From Pseudaminobacter sp047739745 (GTDB lineage Bacteria > Pseudomonadota > Alphaproteobacteria > Rhizobiales > Rhizobiaceae), in assembly GCF_047739745.1 (NCBI RefSeq), contig NZ_JBLLVA010000019.1, forward strand, positions 37,389 through 101,388: a stretch of 64,000 nucleotides of DNA, read 5' to 3'. Below the pieces are notes generated by a model. That model was not told the DNA's origin, did not search any database, and worked only from the letters and a program-made list of their open reading frames with translations. Numbering within the stretch: position 1 is the stretch's first letter; every line of letters starts with the position of its first letter. Of the stretch, positions 25,199 to 34,181 are shown piece by piece. Both the position numbers and the translations under genes were made by a program.

Positions 25199-25968
25199 TC
25201 GGCTTGGAGAACATCGAAAAGCGGTTCGGCGATCACACCGTCCTGAAAGGCGTTACGGTCGACATCGAGGAAGGCAGCGTGACGGCGCTGGTCGGTCCCT
25301 CGGGTGGCGGCAAGAGCACGCTGCTCAGATGCATCAACCTTCTGGAAATCCCGACGTCCGGCACTGTCAGGATCGGTAGCGATAGGCTGACCTTCCACCC
25401 GGGCGCCAAAGTCGCTACGAGCGCCATCCAGCGACTGCGCCGTCAAACAGGCATGGTGTTTCAGAATTTCCAGTTGTTTCCACATCGCACCGCGATAGAA
25501 AACATCATGGAGGGGCTGACAACCGTGTTGAAGTGGCCGCAGCAGCAGGCGCGCGAGCGGGCGCTGGCGCTGCTCGAAAAAGTCGGCATGGCTCACAAGG
25601 CCGATGCATGGCCCGCGACACTTTCCGGCGGCCAGCAGCAGCGCGTGGCTATTGCCCGCGCATTGGCGCCCTCGCCCAAGGTTCTGCTATGCGATGAGCC
25701 GACCTCGGCGCTCGATCCCGAACTCGCCGAGGAGGTGGTCGAGGTGCTGAGCCAACTCGCCCGTGAAGGCACGACGATGGTGATGGCGACTCACGATCTG
25801 CGACTGGCCTCCAACATTGCCAAAGAAGTCGTCTTTCTGGATGCCGGGGTGGTCGTGGAATCCGGTCCTGCGCGCAACGTCTTCACCAACCCGCAACGCG
25901 AACGCACCAAGCGCTTTATCGCCACGCTGACGCAGGAAGCAGCAAGGGGCGGCCACGCGGGAGAGTAG
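25195..25968 (+). CDS. Polar amino-acid ABC transporter ATP-binding protein
   Basis: This 257-aa ATPase energises the importer. It has Walker A GPSGGGKST (about 36-44), Q-loop VFQNFQLFPH, ABC signature LSGGQQQRVAIARAL, Walker B VLLCDEPTSALDPE and H-loop ATHDLRLA. The ATGA overlap with the permease (25195-25198) shows tight coupling. The set SBP-permease-ATPase is complete with one permease, implying a homodimeric channel. Confidence 0.94.
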   Translation: MIGLENIEKRFGDHTVLKGVTVDIEEGSVTALVGPSGGGKSTLLRCINLLEIPTSGTVRIGSDRLTFHPGAKVATSAIQRLRRQTGMVFQNFQLFPHRTAIENIMEGLTTVLKWPQQQARERALALLEKVGMAHKADAWPATLSGGQQQRVAIARALAPSPKVLLCDEPTSALDPELAEEVVEVLSQLAREGTTMVMATHDLRLASNIAKEVVFLDAGVVVESGPARNVFTNPQRERTKRFIATLTQEAARGGHAGE

Positions 25969-26060
25969 GCGCTGGAGTGAATCCGGTTTTCTGAAAATCC
26001 GATGCTTCAACAAAGAGATAGATCGACAATATGCGTCCGTCGGGACCGCCGCGCGTCGAT

Positions 26061-26309
26061 CTAGTGGCGTCTTGCGTGCACCAGGTACGCGTCGATTGTC
26101 GTTTCGCCCAGCCATTTCGCGGCCTCTAACCGGTGCAAGCCCTCGACAAGTACATAGCGCTTGCCGTCAGGACGCACTTGGATTGGCGTCTGCAAGCCGT
26201 TTTCGACGATGCTCTCCGCGATTACTCGCACGGTGTCGGGGTGCAGCGTCTTGCGGCGCGCCATCGGAACATAGATCTGGTCGATCGGAATTTTGTGCAG
26301 CCTCAACAT
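26061..26309 (-). CDS. Stand-alone ParB/Srx-fold N-terminal domain protein
   Basis: This 82-aa protein consists almost only of a ParB N-terminal-like domain: LHKIPIDQIYVPMARRK, ESIVENGLQTPIQVRPDG, and YVLVEGLHRLEAAKWLG with the VEGLHR box that corresponds to the nucleotide-binding GERR(H/R) motif of ParB. There is no DNA-binding HTH or dimerisation domain, so it is not a chromosome-partition ParB. Similar short proteins exist in rhizobia and are uncharacterised; CTP/ATP binding or sulfiredoxin-like chemistry are only fold-based guesses. Confidence 0.8.
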   Translation of the reverse strand: MLRLHKIPIDQIYVPMARRKTLHPDTVRVIAESIVENGLQTPIQVRPDGKRYVLVEGLHRLEAAKWLGETTIDAYLVHARRH

Positions 26310-26687
26310 GACATCTCATGATCGACGCTTTGCGGCGACATGTCCACGTGTGAAGATGGCGCGCCAAAAGCTGCTCGGCCGGGCGTGATTGGCATCACAC
26401 TCCGGCCGAGCGCCCTCCCGCTTGAGGGCAGTTCTAAGCTGCCTTGCGCGGGAGGTCCCGCCCTACATTCCACATGACGCAATGGACGTGCCGGACTGAA
26501 AGCGGCCGGTAGCGAGGGATGCTGTGCAAGACTATTCAAGTGGTTAGTACAAGTTCTTCACCTTTCCGTGGAAAAGTGGCACGCCGGAACTGATCCATTC
26601 TGGGCAGAAGCAGCCCAAAGATGCACAGGTGGTGTCCGATAATCAGACAGGAGCAGGTCTGTCGCACCATCGCGAGCGCGCCGGCAA
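26310..26687. other. 378-bp gene-free region with strong folding potential
   Basis: No convincing coding frame is present on either strand between the ParB-like gene and the Dabb gene. Its main content is the pair of strong hairpins at 26374-26455, described separately. The remainder (26470-26687) shows no repeat, promoter or terminator that I could support. Confidence 0.5.
26374..26455. ncRNA. Candidate structured RNA (two strong stem-loops)
   Basis: The first stem pairs CTCGGCCG (26374-26381) with CGGCCGAG (26403-26410) and continues inward through GTGAT/ATCAC. The second pairs CCTCCCGC (26414-26421) with GCGGGAGG (26448-26455) and encloses an inner stem GGCAG/CTGCC (26427-26443) with loop TTCTAAG. 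These nested perfect stems in a gene-free spacer suggest a small RNA or a long 3' structure. The strand is undetermined and I cannot match it to a known family by eye. Confidence 0.4.
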
Positions 26688-26981
26688 TCAGTCCAGTTCT
26701 GCAACGACATCCGCCGAGAAGCGCATTTCCCGCATGGGACGGACCGCCTGTGTCGTCGCGTCATAGGTCGGATGCGCCTTGTAGGCGGCCAGCGCCGCAG
26801 CGTCGGCGAACTCGGCATAGACGACAATGTCGATCCTGTCGCAAAGCGGATCGACCTTGGTGTTGATGGTTACTTCAAAATGACTTGAATAAGGAATCGT
26901 GCCGAGCGCAAGCAATCGGGCGCGAATGGCTTCGACGTCTTGCCGCTGTTTTGCGCTGAAAAAAACGATATGCCGGATCAA
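26688..26981 (-). CDS. Dabb family (stress-responsive A/B barrel) protein
   Basis: This 97-aa protein begins MIRHIVFFSAKQ and shows the Dabb pattern: an N-terminal beta strand with a conserved His, DIVVYAEFADAAALAAYKAHP and a late RFSADV strand. Members are small dimeric ferredoxin-like barrels of varied or unknown function, some acting as cyclases or oxygenases. No neighbouring gene suggests a pathway. Confidence 0.88.
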   Translation of the reverse strand: MIRHIVFFSAKQRQDVEAIRARLLALGTIPYSSHFEVTINTKVDPLCDRIDIVVYAEFADAAALAAYKAHPTYDATTQAVRPMREMRFSADVVAELD

Positions 26982-27066
26982 CCCAGCCTCCTGAACTTTG
27001 CCGGGGTCTTTTGAGTTGCCATCGCTTCGACGTCAATGCGTTCGTTATGGTCTTTCCGCCGCACCC

Positions 27067-27198
27067 TTAACCAAGACCGATATAGTTAGCTGCGTAACGC
27101 AGCATGCGCACGCTCTGGTCCAGATAACGTCCGTCATTGGAAAAGGCATCCCAGATCAGGAAACCGGTGACGAGACAAACGGCGATCACATAGCGCAT
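27067..27198 (-). CDS. Small membrane protein, 43 aa
   Basis: A short frame encodes 43 residues starting MRYVIAVCLVTGFLIWDAFS and ending RMLRYAANYIGLG. Residues 3-16 form a single hydrophobic helix, followed by NDGRYLDQSVRM. AAGGA lies 9 bases before the ATG. Short proteins with a hydrophobic start and a D-GRYLDQ-type core occur in rhizobia to my recollection, without assigned function. It sits divergently from the 5-FTHF cyclo-ligase gene. Confidence 0.6.
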   Translation of the reverse strand: MRYVIAVCLVTGFLIWDAFSNDGRYLDQSVRMLRYAANYIGLG

Positions 27199-27342
27199 GG
27201 CTTACCGTCCTTGAATGTTACGAAATTTTTTCTCATGCTGTGAAAATTCGGCGCTGTGGCAGCGCGAACAGGGAATGTCGCCGGTCGGCCCGGAATTTCT
27301 TCGGTCGGTCCTATCTTGCAAGAAGATCATGGAGGGAGAAGC

Positions 27343-27933
27343 ATGGACGATCAAGCCGGAAGGAATCCGCAAACCTGGCCCGAGGTAGCGGCTTGGCGCA
27401 AAGCCGAACGCGCCCGGCTGATCGAGGAACGCCTGGCCATACCGGCCGAAGAACGCGCCGCCATGTCGCAGCGCATTGCGCAGGGTCTTGATGCCGCCAT
27501 CGGCCCCGTCGCAAACATTCGGGTCAGCCTTTACTGGCCCTTTCGCGGCGAACCCGACCTGCGCGCATGGATGGGATCGATCATCGAGCGCGGTGGCAGC
27601 GTCGCCCTGCCCGTTGTCATCGAAAAGGCGCATCCGCTGGAATTTCGCGCCTATAAACCCGGCGACCAACTGGAAAAAGGCGTCTGGAACATCCCAATCC
27701 CGGCCGCTGGCGAACGTGTGTTGCCCGACGTGGTGATTTCGCCCATCGTCGGCTTCGATGACAGGAATTATCGCCTCGGCTATGGCGGTGGCTTTTTCGA
27801 CCGTACTTTGGCTGCGATGCCGAAAAAGCCGATGGTCATCGGTATCGGGTACAGCATGGCGCGGATCGCGACCATTCACCCGCAAACCCATGACATTCCG
27901 ATGGACCGGATTGTCACCGAGCTGCCCGCATAG
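27343..27933 (+). CDS. 5-formyltetrahydrofolate cyclo-ligase
   Basis: This ATP-dependent enzyme converts 5-formyl-THF to 5,10-methenyl-THF, recycling an inhibitory folate form. The 196-aa protein has an N-terminal basic helix (WRKAERARLIEERLA), the substrate region (YWPFRGEPDLR, LEKGVWNIPIP) and the ATP-binding signature PIVGFDDRNYRLGYGGGFFDRTL. ATG 27343 follows GGAGGGAGAAGC; a GTG at 27256 would add intergenic sequence. In many proteobacteria a 6S RNA gene lies just upstream; I did not see one here. Confidence 0.93.
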   Translation: MDDQAGRNPQTWPEVAAWRKAERARLIEERLAIPAEERAAMSQRIAQGLDAAIGPVANIRVSLYWPFRGEPDLRAWMGSIIERGGSVALPVVIEKAHPLEFRAYKPGDQLEKGVWNIPIPAAGERVLPDVVISPIVGFDDRNYRLGYGGGFFDRTLAAMPKKPMVIGIGYSMARIATIHPQTHDIPMDRIVTELPA

Positions 27934-27944
27934 GCGGCTTGGTC

Positions 27945-28421
27945 CTATTGCGCCAATTCCGGCTTCATCCCGATCGCCGTGCGATCCACGATCTCACGCA
28001 GTGCGAAGGATGAATTGATCTTGGTGACATGGGGCAATGCCGACAGCCATTCCTTGTGAATCCGCTCATAGTCCGCAAGGTCTTTCGCGGTGACCCGCAA
28101 TATGTAGTCATACTCGCCGGACAATAGATGGCATGAAAGGACATTGGGACAGCGTTTGACGGCCACTTCGAAGTCCGAAAGCGTCTTTTCAAACTGGCCG
28201 GACAGTGAAATATGCACGACCGCTGTCATCTGGTGACCGAGAGCGGCGTTCGACAGGCGCGCATGATAGCCCTGGATGATGCCGCTCTTCTCGAGATTAT
28301 CGAGGCGGCGCGAACAGGCCGATTGTGAAAGGCCGGCCTTTTCCGCAAGCGCCGCATTGGGCATGCGACCATCCTTCTGCAGCGCCTCGAGAATGGCGAT
28401 GTCGATCCGATCAAGCGGCAT
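27945..28421 (-). CDS. Lrp/AsnC family transcriptional regulator
   Basis: This 158-aa regulator has an N-terminal HTH (LDRIDIAILEALQKDGRM, NAALAEKAGLSQSACSRRLDNLEKSGII, in parts) and a C-terminal RAM/ligand-binding domain (about 65-145). It is divergent from the alanine dehydrogenase gene. That arrangement is typical of alanine-responsive activators of ald (AldR/Lrp-type), so control of ald is the likely role. The start MPLDRIDIAIL at 28421 fits the family N-terminus; an upstream in-frame start at 28478 does not. Confidence 0.93.
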   Translation of the reverse strand: MPLDRIDIAILEALQKDGRMPNAALAEKAGLSQSACSRRLDNLEKSGIIQGYHARLSNAALGHQMTAVVHISLSGQFEKTLSDFEVAVKRCPNVLSCHLLSGEYDYILRVTAKDLADYERIHKEWLSALPHVTKINSSFALREIVDRTAIGMKPELAQ

Positions 28422-28664
28422 TCTTGGTGATTCCTTCGAAATTTTTGCGATTCTGTGCAACGAACGGCGTTCGAGCACAAGCTCTGCCGTAAATTTGCAA
28501 GGACGTCGAGCGGCTTCTGTGTTTTCATCGAGCGTTGGTGAAAATCCGCTGGCGCATCAGGCGCATGAAGCGTTCGGGTCGCGCCGGCAGTCTGAACCCG
28601 CACTTTCCGCTCGTTCAGACGATTCAGCCGCACGCCAAATGCGCGAACGCATGGAGGAATGGCA
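28422..28664. promoter_or_regulatory. Divergent control region between lrp-type gene and ald
   Basis: This 243-bp spacer lies between the two start codons and should contain both promoters and the Lrp-type operator. A+T-richer sequence near 28436-28500 (TTTTTGCGATTCTGTGCAA and AAATTTGCAAGGAC) is a plausible location, but Lrp sites are too degenerate to define by eye. Confidence 0.4.
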
Positions 28665-29780
<1,116 letters not shown>

Positions 29781-29830
29781 GGCATCGAAAGTCCGCCGAC
29801 CGAGCGAAGGCTGGTTCAGCGACGGCTTAG

Positions 29831-30394
29831 TCAGCGCATGACGCTGGCGGAGCGTTCTTCGAACGTCATGGTGCGGATGGTTTCCTGCTTTTGGCCGACA
29901 GGCGAGAAACCGAGCTTCTGATAAAGCGGCAGTGCTGCGGGGTGGTCCATCGTGCAGGTCTGCACCGCAACGCGCTTAGGATGGTGCGACCAGGCAGCCT
30001 CGATCGCGGCACCGAGAAACCAGCGGCCGAGCCCCTGCCCCACCGCATGTTCCATCATGCCGAAATAGGCCAGTTCCGCTACCTGCGGCAGATGCGGCTT
30101 GATGTCGAAAAAGCCGGCGGGCGCGCCGTCGAGATAAAGCACGCGAACGTCGCGGTCTTCCCTATGCAGGCCGGCCGCAAGCTCCTCGTCATCAAGTCGC
30201 AATGCGTTGACCCACTCCCATTTCCGACCGACGCGATCCATCAGATAACGGTAGTAGTGCAGCGGCATTGCGCGCGCTTTCAACAAAGCGATCTGCCGGT
30301 TCATGGGCATCGGCGGATAGTGAGCCGGTGGCGCGCCCATCTCCAGAAACGTCACCGTGACCTGAATAGTCCGCGATTTGTCGTCCCCGCCCAT
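29831..30394 (-). CDS. GNAT family N-acetyltransferase
   Basis: This 187-aa acyl-CoA-dependent acetyltransferase shows an acceptor-side region (PPAHYPPMPMNRQIAL), a central beta-bulge region and the acetyl-CoA signature GMMEHAVGQGLGRWFLGAAIE (in parts), then VQTCTMDHPAALPLYQKLGF. The substrate is unknown. Its ATG lies 2 bp after the sseA stop, so it is probably co-transcribed with sseA. Confidence 0.9.
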   Translation of the reverse strand: MGGDDKSRTIQVTVTFLEMGAPPAHYPPMPMNRQIALLKARAMPLHYYRYLMDRVGRKWEWVNALRLDDEELAAGLHREDRDVRVLYLDGAPAGFFDIKPHLPQVAELAYFGMMEHAVGQGLGRWFLGAAIEAAWSHHPKRVAVQTCTMDHPAALPLYQKLGFSPVGQKQETIRTMTFEERSASVMR

Positions 30395-30396
30395 GC

Positions 30397-31248
30397 TCAA
30401 TTCTTGCCTGTGGCGACCGGAGTGTCGGCCTGCCCGCCCCACTCTGTCCAGGAACCGTCATAGAGCTTGTTGTCCTTGTGACCGAGGCTTTCCAAGGCAA
30501 GCGTGATGATGGCGGCGGTAACGCCGGAGCCGCAGGAGGTAACGACCGGCTTTGACAAATCCAGCCCGGCGGCGCGCAGCGTTGCTTCAAGTTCCTTCAA
30601 ACCGAAAAGCTCGCCATCTTTCGACAGTGCGGATGACGGCACGTTTCTTGCCCCAGGCATATGGCCCGAGCGCAGCCCTGCTCGCGGCTCCGGGTCGGTG
30701 CCGGCGAAACGGCCGGCCGACCGAGCGTCGGCGATCTGACTTTCGCCACTGTCGACGATCCGCCGCATATCTGAGAGCGAAGCGACCCTGCTCGCGTCGA
30801 AAGCGGCATGGAAGATGCATGGCGCGATTTTGGTGGGCTGCGAGGTTACCGGGCGCCCTTGGGCTTTCCAGCGGTCGATGCCGCCATCGAGGACATAGAC
30901 CTGGTAGACGCCCATGACCCGGAACATCCACCAGACGCGCGGCGCGGAGAAAATGCCCGGCCCGTCATAAACGACGATCGTATCGTCGGCCGAAATGCCC
31001 ATCGAGCCGACATATTGCGAAAATACCTCTGGCGAAGGCAAGGTGTGCGGCAGATCGGAATCCGGATCGACAACCAGATCCTGATCGAAAAACACCGCCC
31101 CCGGAATATGAGCCGCGTCGTATTCGGCACGGGCGTTGCGCTTCTGCGCCGGCAGATACCAGGATGCGTCGATGATGGATACGCCCGGCTCCTCGAGGCG
31201 CTGCTGGAGCCAGTCTGCATCGATCACGAACGGGCTCTTTTCAGGCAT
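30397..31248 (-). CDS. sseA: 3-mercaptopyruvate sulfurtransferase
   Basis: This 283-aa tandem-rhodanese protein transfers sulfur from 3-mercaptopyruvate to a thiophilic acceptor. The inactive N-terminal rhodanese domain is about 10-140 (VIDADWLQQRL, ARAEYDAAHIPGAVFFD). The active domain (about 165-280) carries the catalytic Cys in the loop TSCGSGVTAAI. The CGSGVTA loop, rather than CRKGVTA, points to mercaptopyruvate preference over thiosulfate. A GNAT gene follows directly. Confidence 0.93.
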   Translation of the reverse strand: MPEKSPFVIDADWLQQRLEEPGVSIIDASWYLPAQKRNARAEYDAAHIPGAVFFDQDLVVDPDSDLPHTLPSPEVFSQYVGSMGISADDTIVVYDGPGIFSAPRVWWMFRVMGVYQVYVLDGGIDRWKAQGRPVTSQPTKIAPCIFHAAFDASRVASLSDMRRIVDSGESQIADARSAGRFAGTDPEPRAGLRSGHMPGARNVPSSALSKDGELFGLKELEATLRAAGLDLSKPVVTSCGSGVTAAIITLALESLGHKDNKLYDGSWTEWGGQADTPVATGKN

Positions 31249-31319
31249 CTGCGAACTCCAAATTCAATCGTGACGCATCATGCACATTCTTGACGGCAAT
31301 TGAACGCCTGCCGCGATCA

Positions 31320-32063
31320 TTACGTCGGCAGCGGCCCGAAACGGATGCGAAAGCGGCGATTCTCGCGACCCTTCTTCTCGATCTTGCCGATGTGGATCTC
31401 GCCGATCTCGCCTGTGCTGCGCACATGCGTTCCACCGCAAGGCTGGCTGTCGACCGCCGCATCCTCGCCAATGCAGACCAGCCGAATCTTGCCGTTTCCA
31501 GTCGGCGGGCGGACATTCTTGGACTTCACCAATCCCGGGTTGGCTGCAAGGTCCGCCTCTGTGATAAGTCGCGTGAACACTGGATGATCGGCCGCGACCA
31601 ATTCCATGAGGCGGTTTGTGACCTCCTCCTTGGTGAACCCGGCATCGGGCAGGTCGAAATCGACGCGCGAATCATCTTCGCTGACCGCGGCACCGGTTAT
31701 CGGAAACGGACAGACGACCGTCAGCAGATGGCAGGCGGTGTGCATGCGCATCAACAAGTGACGCCGCCGCCAGTCGATGGCAAGTGCCAGTTGTTCGCCC
31801 GTTTCCGGCAGCGCTTGATCCGGCGCCGGGACGTGGATGATCTCGTCCTTGGTCTCGCCGGTAATCGTCGCGGCAACCGCAATGCGGCTGCCATCAGAGC
31901 GCGTCAGGAAGCCGGTATCGCCCGGCTGACCGCCCGACGTGGCGTAAAATATCGTCCGGTCGAGGATGATTCCGCCGCGCTCGTTGATCGATACGACGGC
32001 AGCCGCCGCCTCTTTCGCATATGCGTCGTCGCGAAACAGCGCCTGGGTTGATGCGGGCCTCAC
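31320..32063 (-). CDS. Alanyl-tRNA editing protein (AlaX type)
   Basis: This is a trans-editing hydrolase that removes mischarged amino acids (Ser or Gly) from tRNA-Ala. The 247-aa protein has the AlaRS second additional domain: FYATSGGQPGDTG, the zinc site in MRMHTACHLL (HxxxH) and CGGTHVRSTGEI (CxxxH). Its GTG start (32063) overlaps the cysK TGA by 4 bases (GTGA), strong evidence of coupling. A more upstream in-frame ATG would lie inside cysK. Confidence 0.92.
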   Translation of the reverse strand: MRPASTQALFRDDAYAKEAAAAVVSINERGGIILDRTIFYATSGGQPGDTGFLTRSDGSRIAVAATITGETKDEIIHVPAPDQALPETGEQLALAIDWRRRHLLMRMHTACHLLTVVCPFPITGAAVSEDDSRVDFDLPDAGFTKEEVTNRLMELVAADHPVFTRLITEADLAANPGLVKSKNVRPPTGNGKIRLVCIGEDAAVDSQPCGGTHVRSTGEIGEIHIGKIEKKGRENRRFRIRFGPLPT

Positions 32064-33094
32064 GCCACGGCCTCGAACGGCACCGAAATCTCGGGCTGGC
32101 GATCCATCCATTCAGGGATCGGCAGGTCCTTGGCACGCAGGAATTCCGGATTGAACAGCTTCGACTGATAGCGTGTTCCATAATCACACAGGATCGTCAC
32201 GATGGTCTTGCCGGGACCAAGATCGCGCGCCAGACGGATTGCGCCGGCGATATTGATGCCGGTGGACCCACCCATGCAAAGCCCCTCCTCCTGCACCAGA
32301 TCGAAGATGATCGGCAGCGCTTCGGCATCTGGAATCTGGTAGGAGAAATCCGGTGTAAACCCTTGAAGATTATCGGTAATACGCCCCTGTCCGATACCTT
32401 CCGTTATCGAGCTCCCTTCCGCCTTCAGTTCGCCGCTGGTGTAGTAGCTGTAAAGCGCAGCACCCAGCGGGTCGGCGAGTGCGATCTTGACGGACTTGCG
32501 CTTGTCCTTCAGCCCCGCCGCCACGCCGGCCAGCGTGCCGCCGGTCCCGACGGCGGAGACGAAACCATCGACCTTGCCGTCGGTCTGCTCCCAGATTTCC
32601 TGCGCCGTGGTGCGGATATGGCCGTCGCGGTTTGCGACATTGTCGAACTGGTTGGCCCAGATCGCGCCATTGGGTTCGGTCCTGGCAAGCTGCTCGGCCA
32701 GACGTCCGGAGACTTTCACATAGTTGTTGGGGTTGCGGTAAGGCACCGCCGGCACCTCGATCAGTTCGGCGCCCAGCAGCCTCAACGCATCCTTCTTTTC
32801 CTGGCTCTGTGTATCCGGAATGACGATCACCGTGCGGTAGCCCAGCGCCTTGGCAACCACCGAAAGCCCAATGCCCGTGTTGCCGGCGGTGCCTTCGACG
32901 ATGACGCCGCCCGGACGCAAAAGCCCTTTCTCTTCGGCATCGCGAATGATGAACAGACCGGCGCGGTCCTTGACCGACTGGCCGGGATTCATGAATTCGG
33001 CCTTGCCGAGAATCTCGCAACCGGTTTCCTCCGAGGCGCGATTGAGCCTGATCAACGGAGTGTTGCCGATTGCGTCGATAACCGAGCGGTACAT
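32060..33094 (-). CDS. cysK: Cysteine synthase A
   Basis: This PLP enzyme makes L-cysteine from O-acetylserine and sulfide. The 344-aa protein has NTPLIRLN, MNPGQSVKDRAG (the Lys that binds PLP), EGTAGNTGIGLSVVAKALGY (Asn loop), VGTGGTLAGV (phosphate loop) and CMGGSTGINI. The length is normal, with a slightly extended C-terminus. AlaX is translationally coupled behind it. Its substrate-supplying enzyme CysE is encoded at 16451-17299. Confidence 0.95.
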   Translation of the reverse strand: MYRSVIDAIGNTPLIRLNRASEETGCEILGKAEFMNPGQSVKDRAGLFIIRDAEEKGLLRPGGVIVEGTAGNTGIGLSVVAKALGYRTVIVIPDTQSQEKKDALRLLGAELIEVPAVPYRNPNNYVKVSGRLAEQLARTEPNGAIWANQFDNVANRDGHIRTTAQEIWEQTDGKVDGFVSAVGTGGTLAGVAAGLKDKRKSVKIALADPLGAALYSYYTSGELKAEGSSITEGIGQGRITDNLQGFTPDFSYQIPDAEALPIIFDLVQEEGLCMGGSTGINIAGAIRLARDLGPGKTIVTILCDYGTRYQSKLFNPEFLRAKDLPIPEWMDRQPEISVPFEAVA

Positions 33095-33354
33095 GAAAAA
33101 ATTCCTTACCTGGTGAGATTTCCGACACTAAAAACCACGCTCGGCGCTTTCAAGGCTGGATTTGGCCTGGCCCAGACGCAATTTGGACATTTCGGCGAGC
33201 GCTTGGTACAGAATGAGAAGAATTTTCTCGTGTCCAGCACAAAGACACTGTTGCGCCGTCCAGCCACTGGCGCGTTGCCATCCTGTCGTTGCATGGATAT
33301 TCACCGGCGTCTCTTTCCGAGCCACAGTTCGAATCACGGATAACGGAACGCTTC
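33095..33354. promoter_or_regulatory. Divergent region between cysK and SDR gene
   Basis: This 260-bp spacer separates two divergent starts and must hold both promoters. I see no clear repeat, hairpin or RNA gene in it. Short open frames here have no ribosome site and look like chance. Confidence 0.4.
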
Positions 33355-34176
33355 ATGCCAGAACTGTACCGGGCCAATCCCAAGGATGGCGTCGCCTGGA
33401 TAACCGGCGCCAGCACCGGGATAGGCCGCGCACTTGCCCTGCGACTGGCTGCGGAAGGCTACACCGTCGCGGCAACCGCGCGCGACGCGGAACGGCTTTC
33501 ATCCCTGTCTGAAGAAGCTTCTATAATAAACAGAAATATAATCTCTTTTCCCTGCGACGTTACCGATCAGGAGCAGATGGCGAAGACAGTCGCCGAGATC
33601 GAACGTGCCGCCGGCAAGATCGTTCTGGCGGTTTTCAACGCCGGCTGCTACTTCCCCACGCGCGGCGACCGCCTCGATGCGCTAAACATTCTGAACACCT
33701 TCGACATCAATCTGTTCGGCACGGTCTATGGGCTGGTGCCGGTGGTTGATTTCATGCGAGCGCGCGGCCGTGGTCATATCGTCTTCATCGGCTCCGCTTC
33801 GAGCTATTTCGGCTGGCCTTCCGCTGCGGCCTACAGTGCATCGAAAGCGGCGCTGGCAACGATGGCGGAAGCCCTCAAATACGATTTCGACAAGATGAAT
33901 ATCAGGCTGCAGGTGCTCAATCCCGGCTTTATCGACACGCCACTTACCGAAAAATACAGCTTCTACATGCCGGGCCTGATGTCGGTGGACGACGCATCGG
34001 CGCGAATGGCCCGCAGCCTTCGGACCGGCGGTTTCGAGTCCAGCTTCCCCAGACGATTCACCCTGATACTGAAGGCCCTGAATATCCTGCCGTTTTCACT
34101 CCGTTACCGGCTGGTGCGCAAACTCACCGGGTGGGAAATGCGTCCCTTGGCAAAAGCGCGCAAACCACGCCGGTAA
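33355..34176 (+). CDS. Short-chain dehydrogenase/reductase
   Basis: This 273-aa classical SDR has the NAD(P)-binding GASTGIGRALAL (about 18-29), structural FNAGCYFP (NAG), catalytic Ser in IGSASSYFG and YSASKAAL (Tyr/Lys). A C-terminal basic, partly hydrophobic extension (about 225-273: FTLILKALNILPFSLRYRL) may associate with membranes. The substrate is unknown. ATG 33355 gives the family N-terminus; longer frames cover intergenic sequence. Confidence 0.92.
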   Translation: MPELYRANPKDGVAWITGASTGIGRALALRLAAEGYTVAATARDAERLSSLSEEASIINRNIISFPCDVTDQEQMAKTVAEIERAAGKIVLAVFNAGCYFPTRGDRLDALNILNTFDINLFGTVYGLVPVVDFMRARGRGHIVFIGSASSYFGWPSAAAYSASKAALATMAEALKYDFDKMNIRLQVLNPGFIDTPLTEKYSFYMPGLMSVDDASARMARSLRTGGFESSFPRRFTLILKALNILPFSLRYRLVRKLTGWEMRPLAKARKPRR

Positions 34177-34181
34177 CAGGC

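Noticed and set aside
27199..27342. 6S RNA gene before the folate cyclo-ligase gene
   Set aside because: The gene pair is common in proteobacteria, but the available 144 bp do not show the long rod with a central bubble that 6S RNA needs.
32021..33343. A 440-aa open frame on the plus strand across cysK
   Set aside because: It is antisense to cysK, with composition typical of reverse-frame translation.
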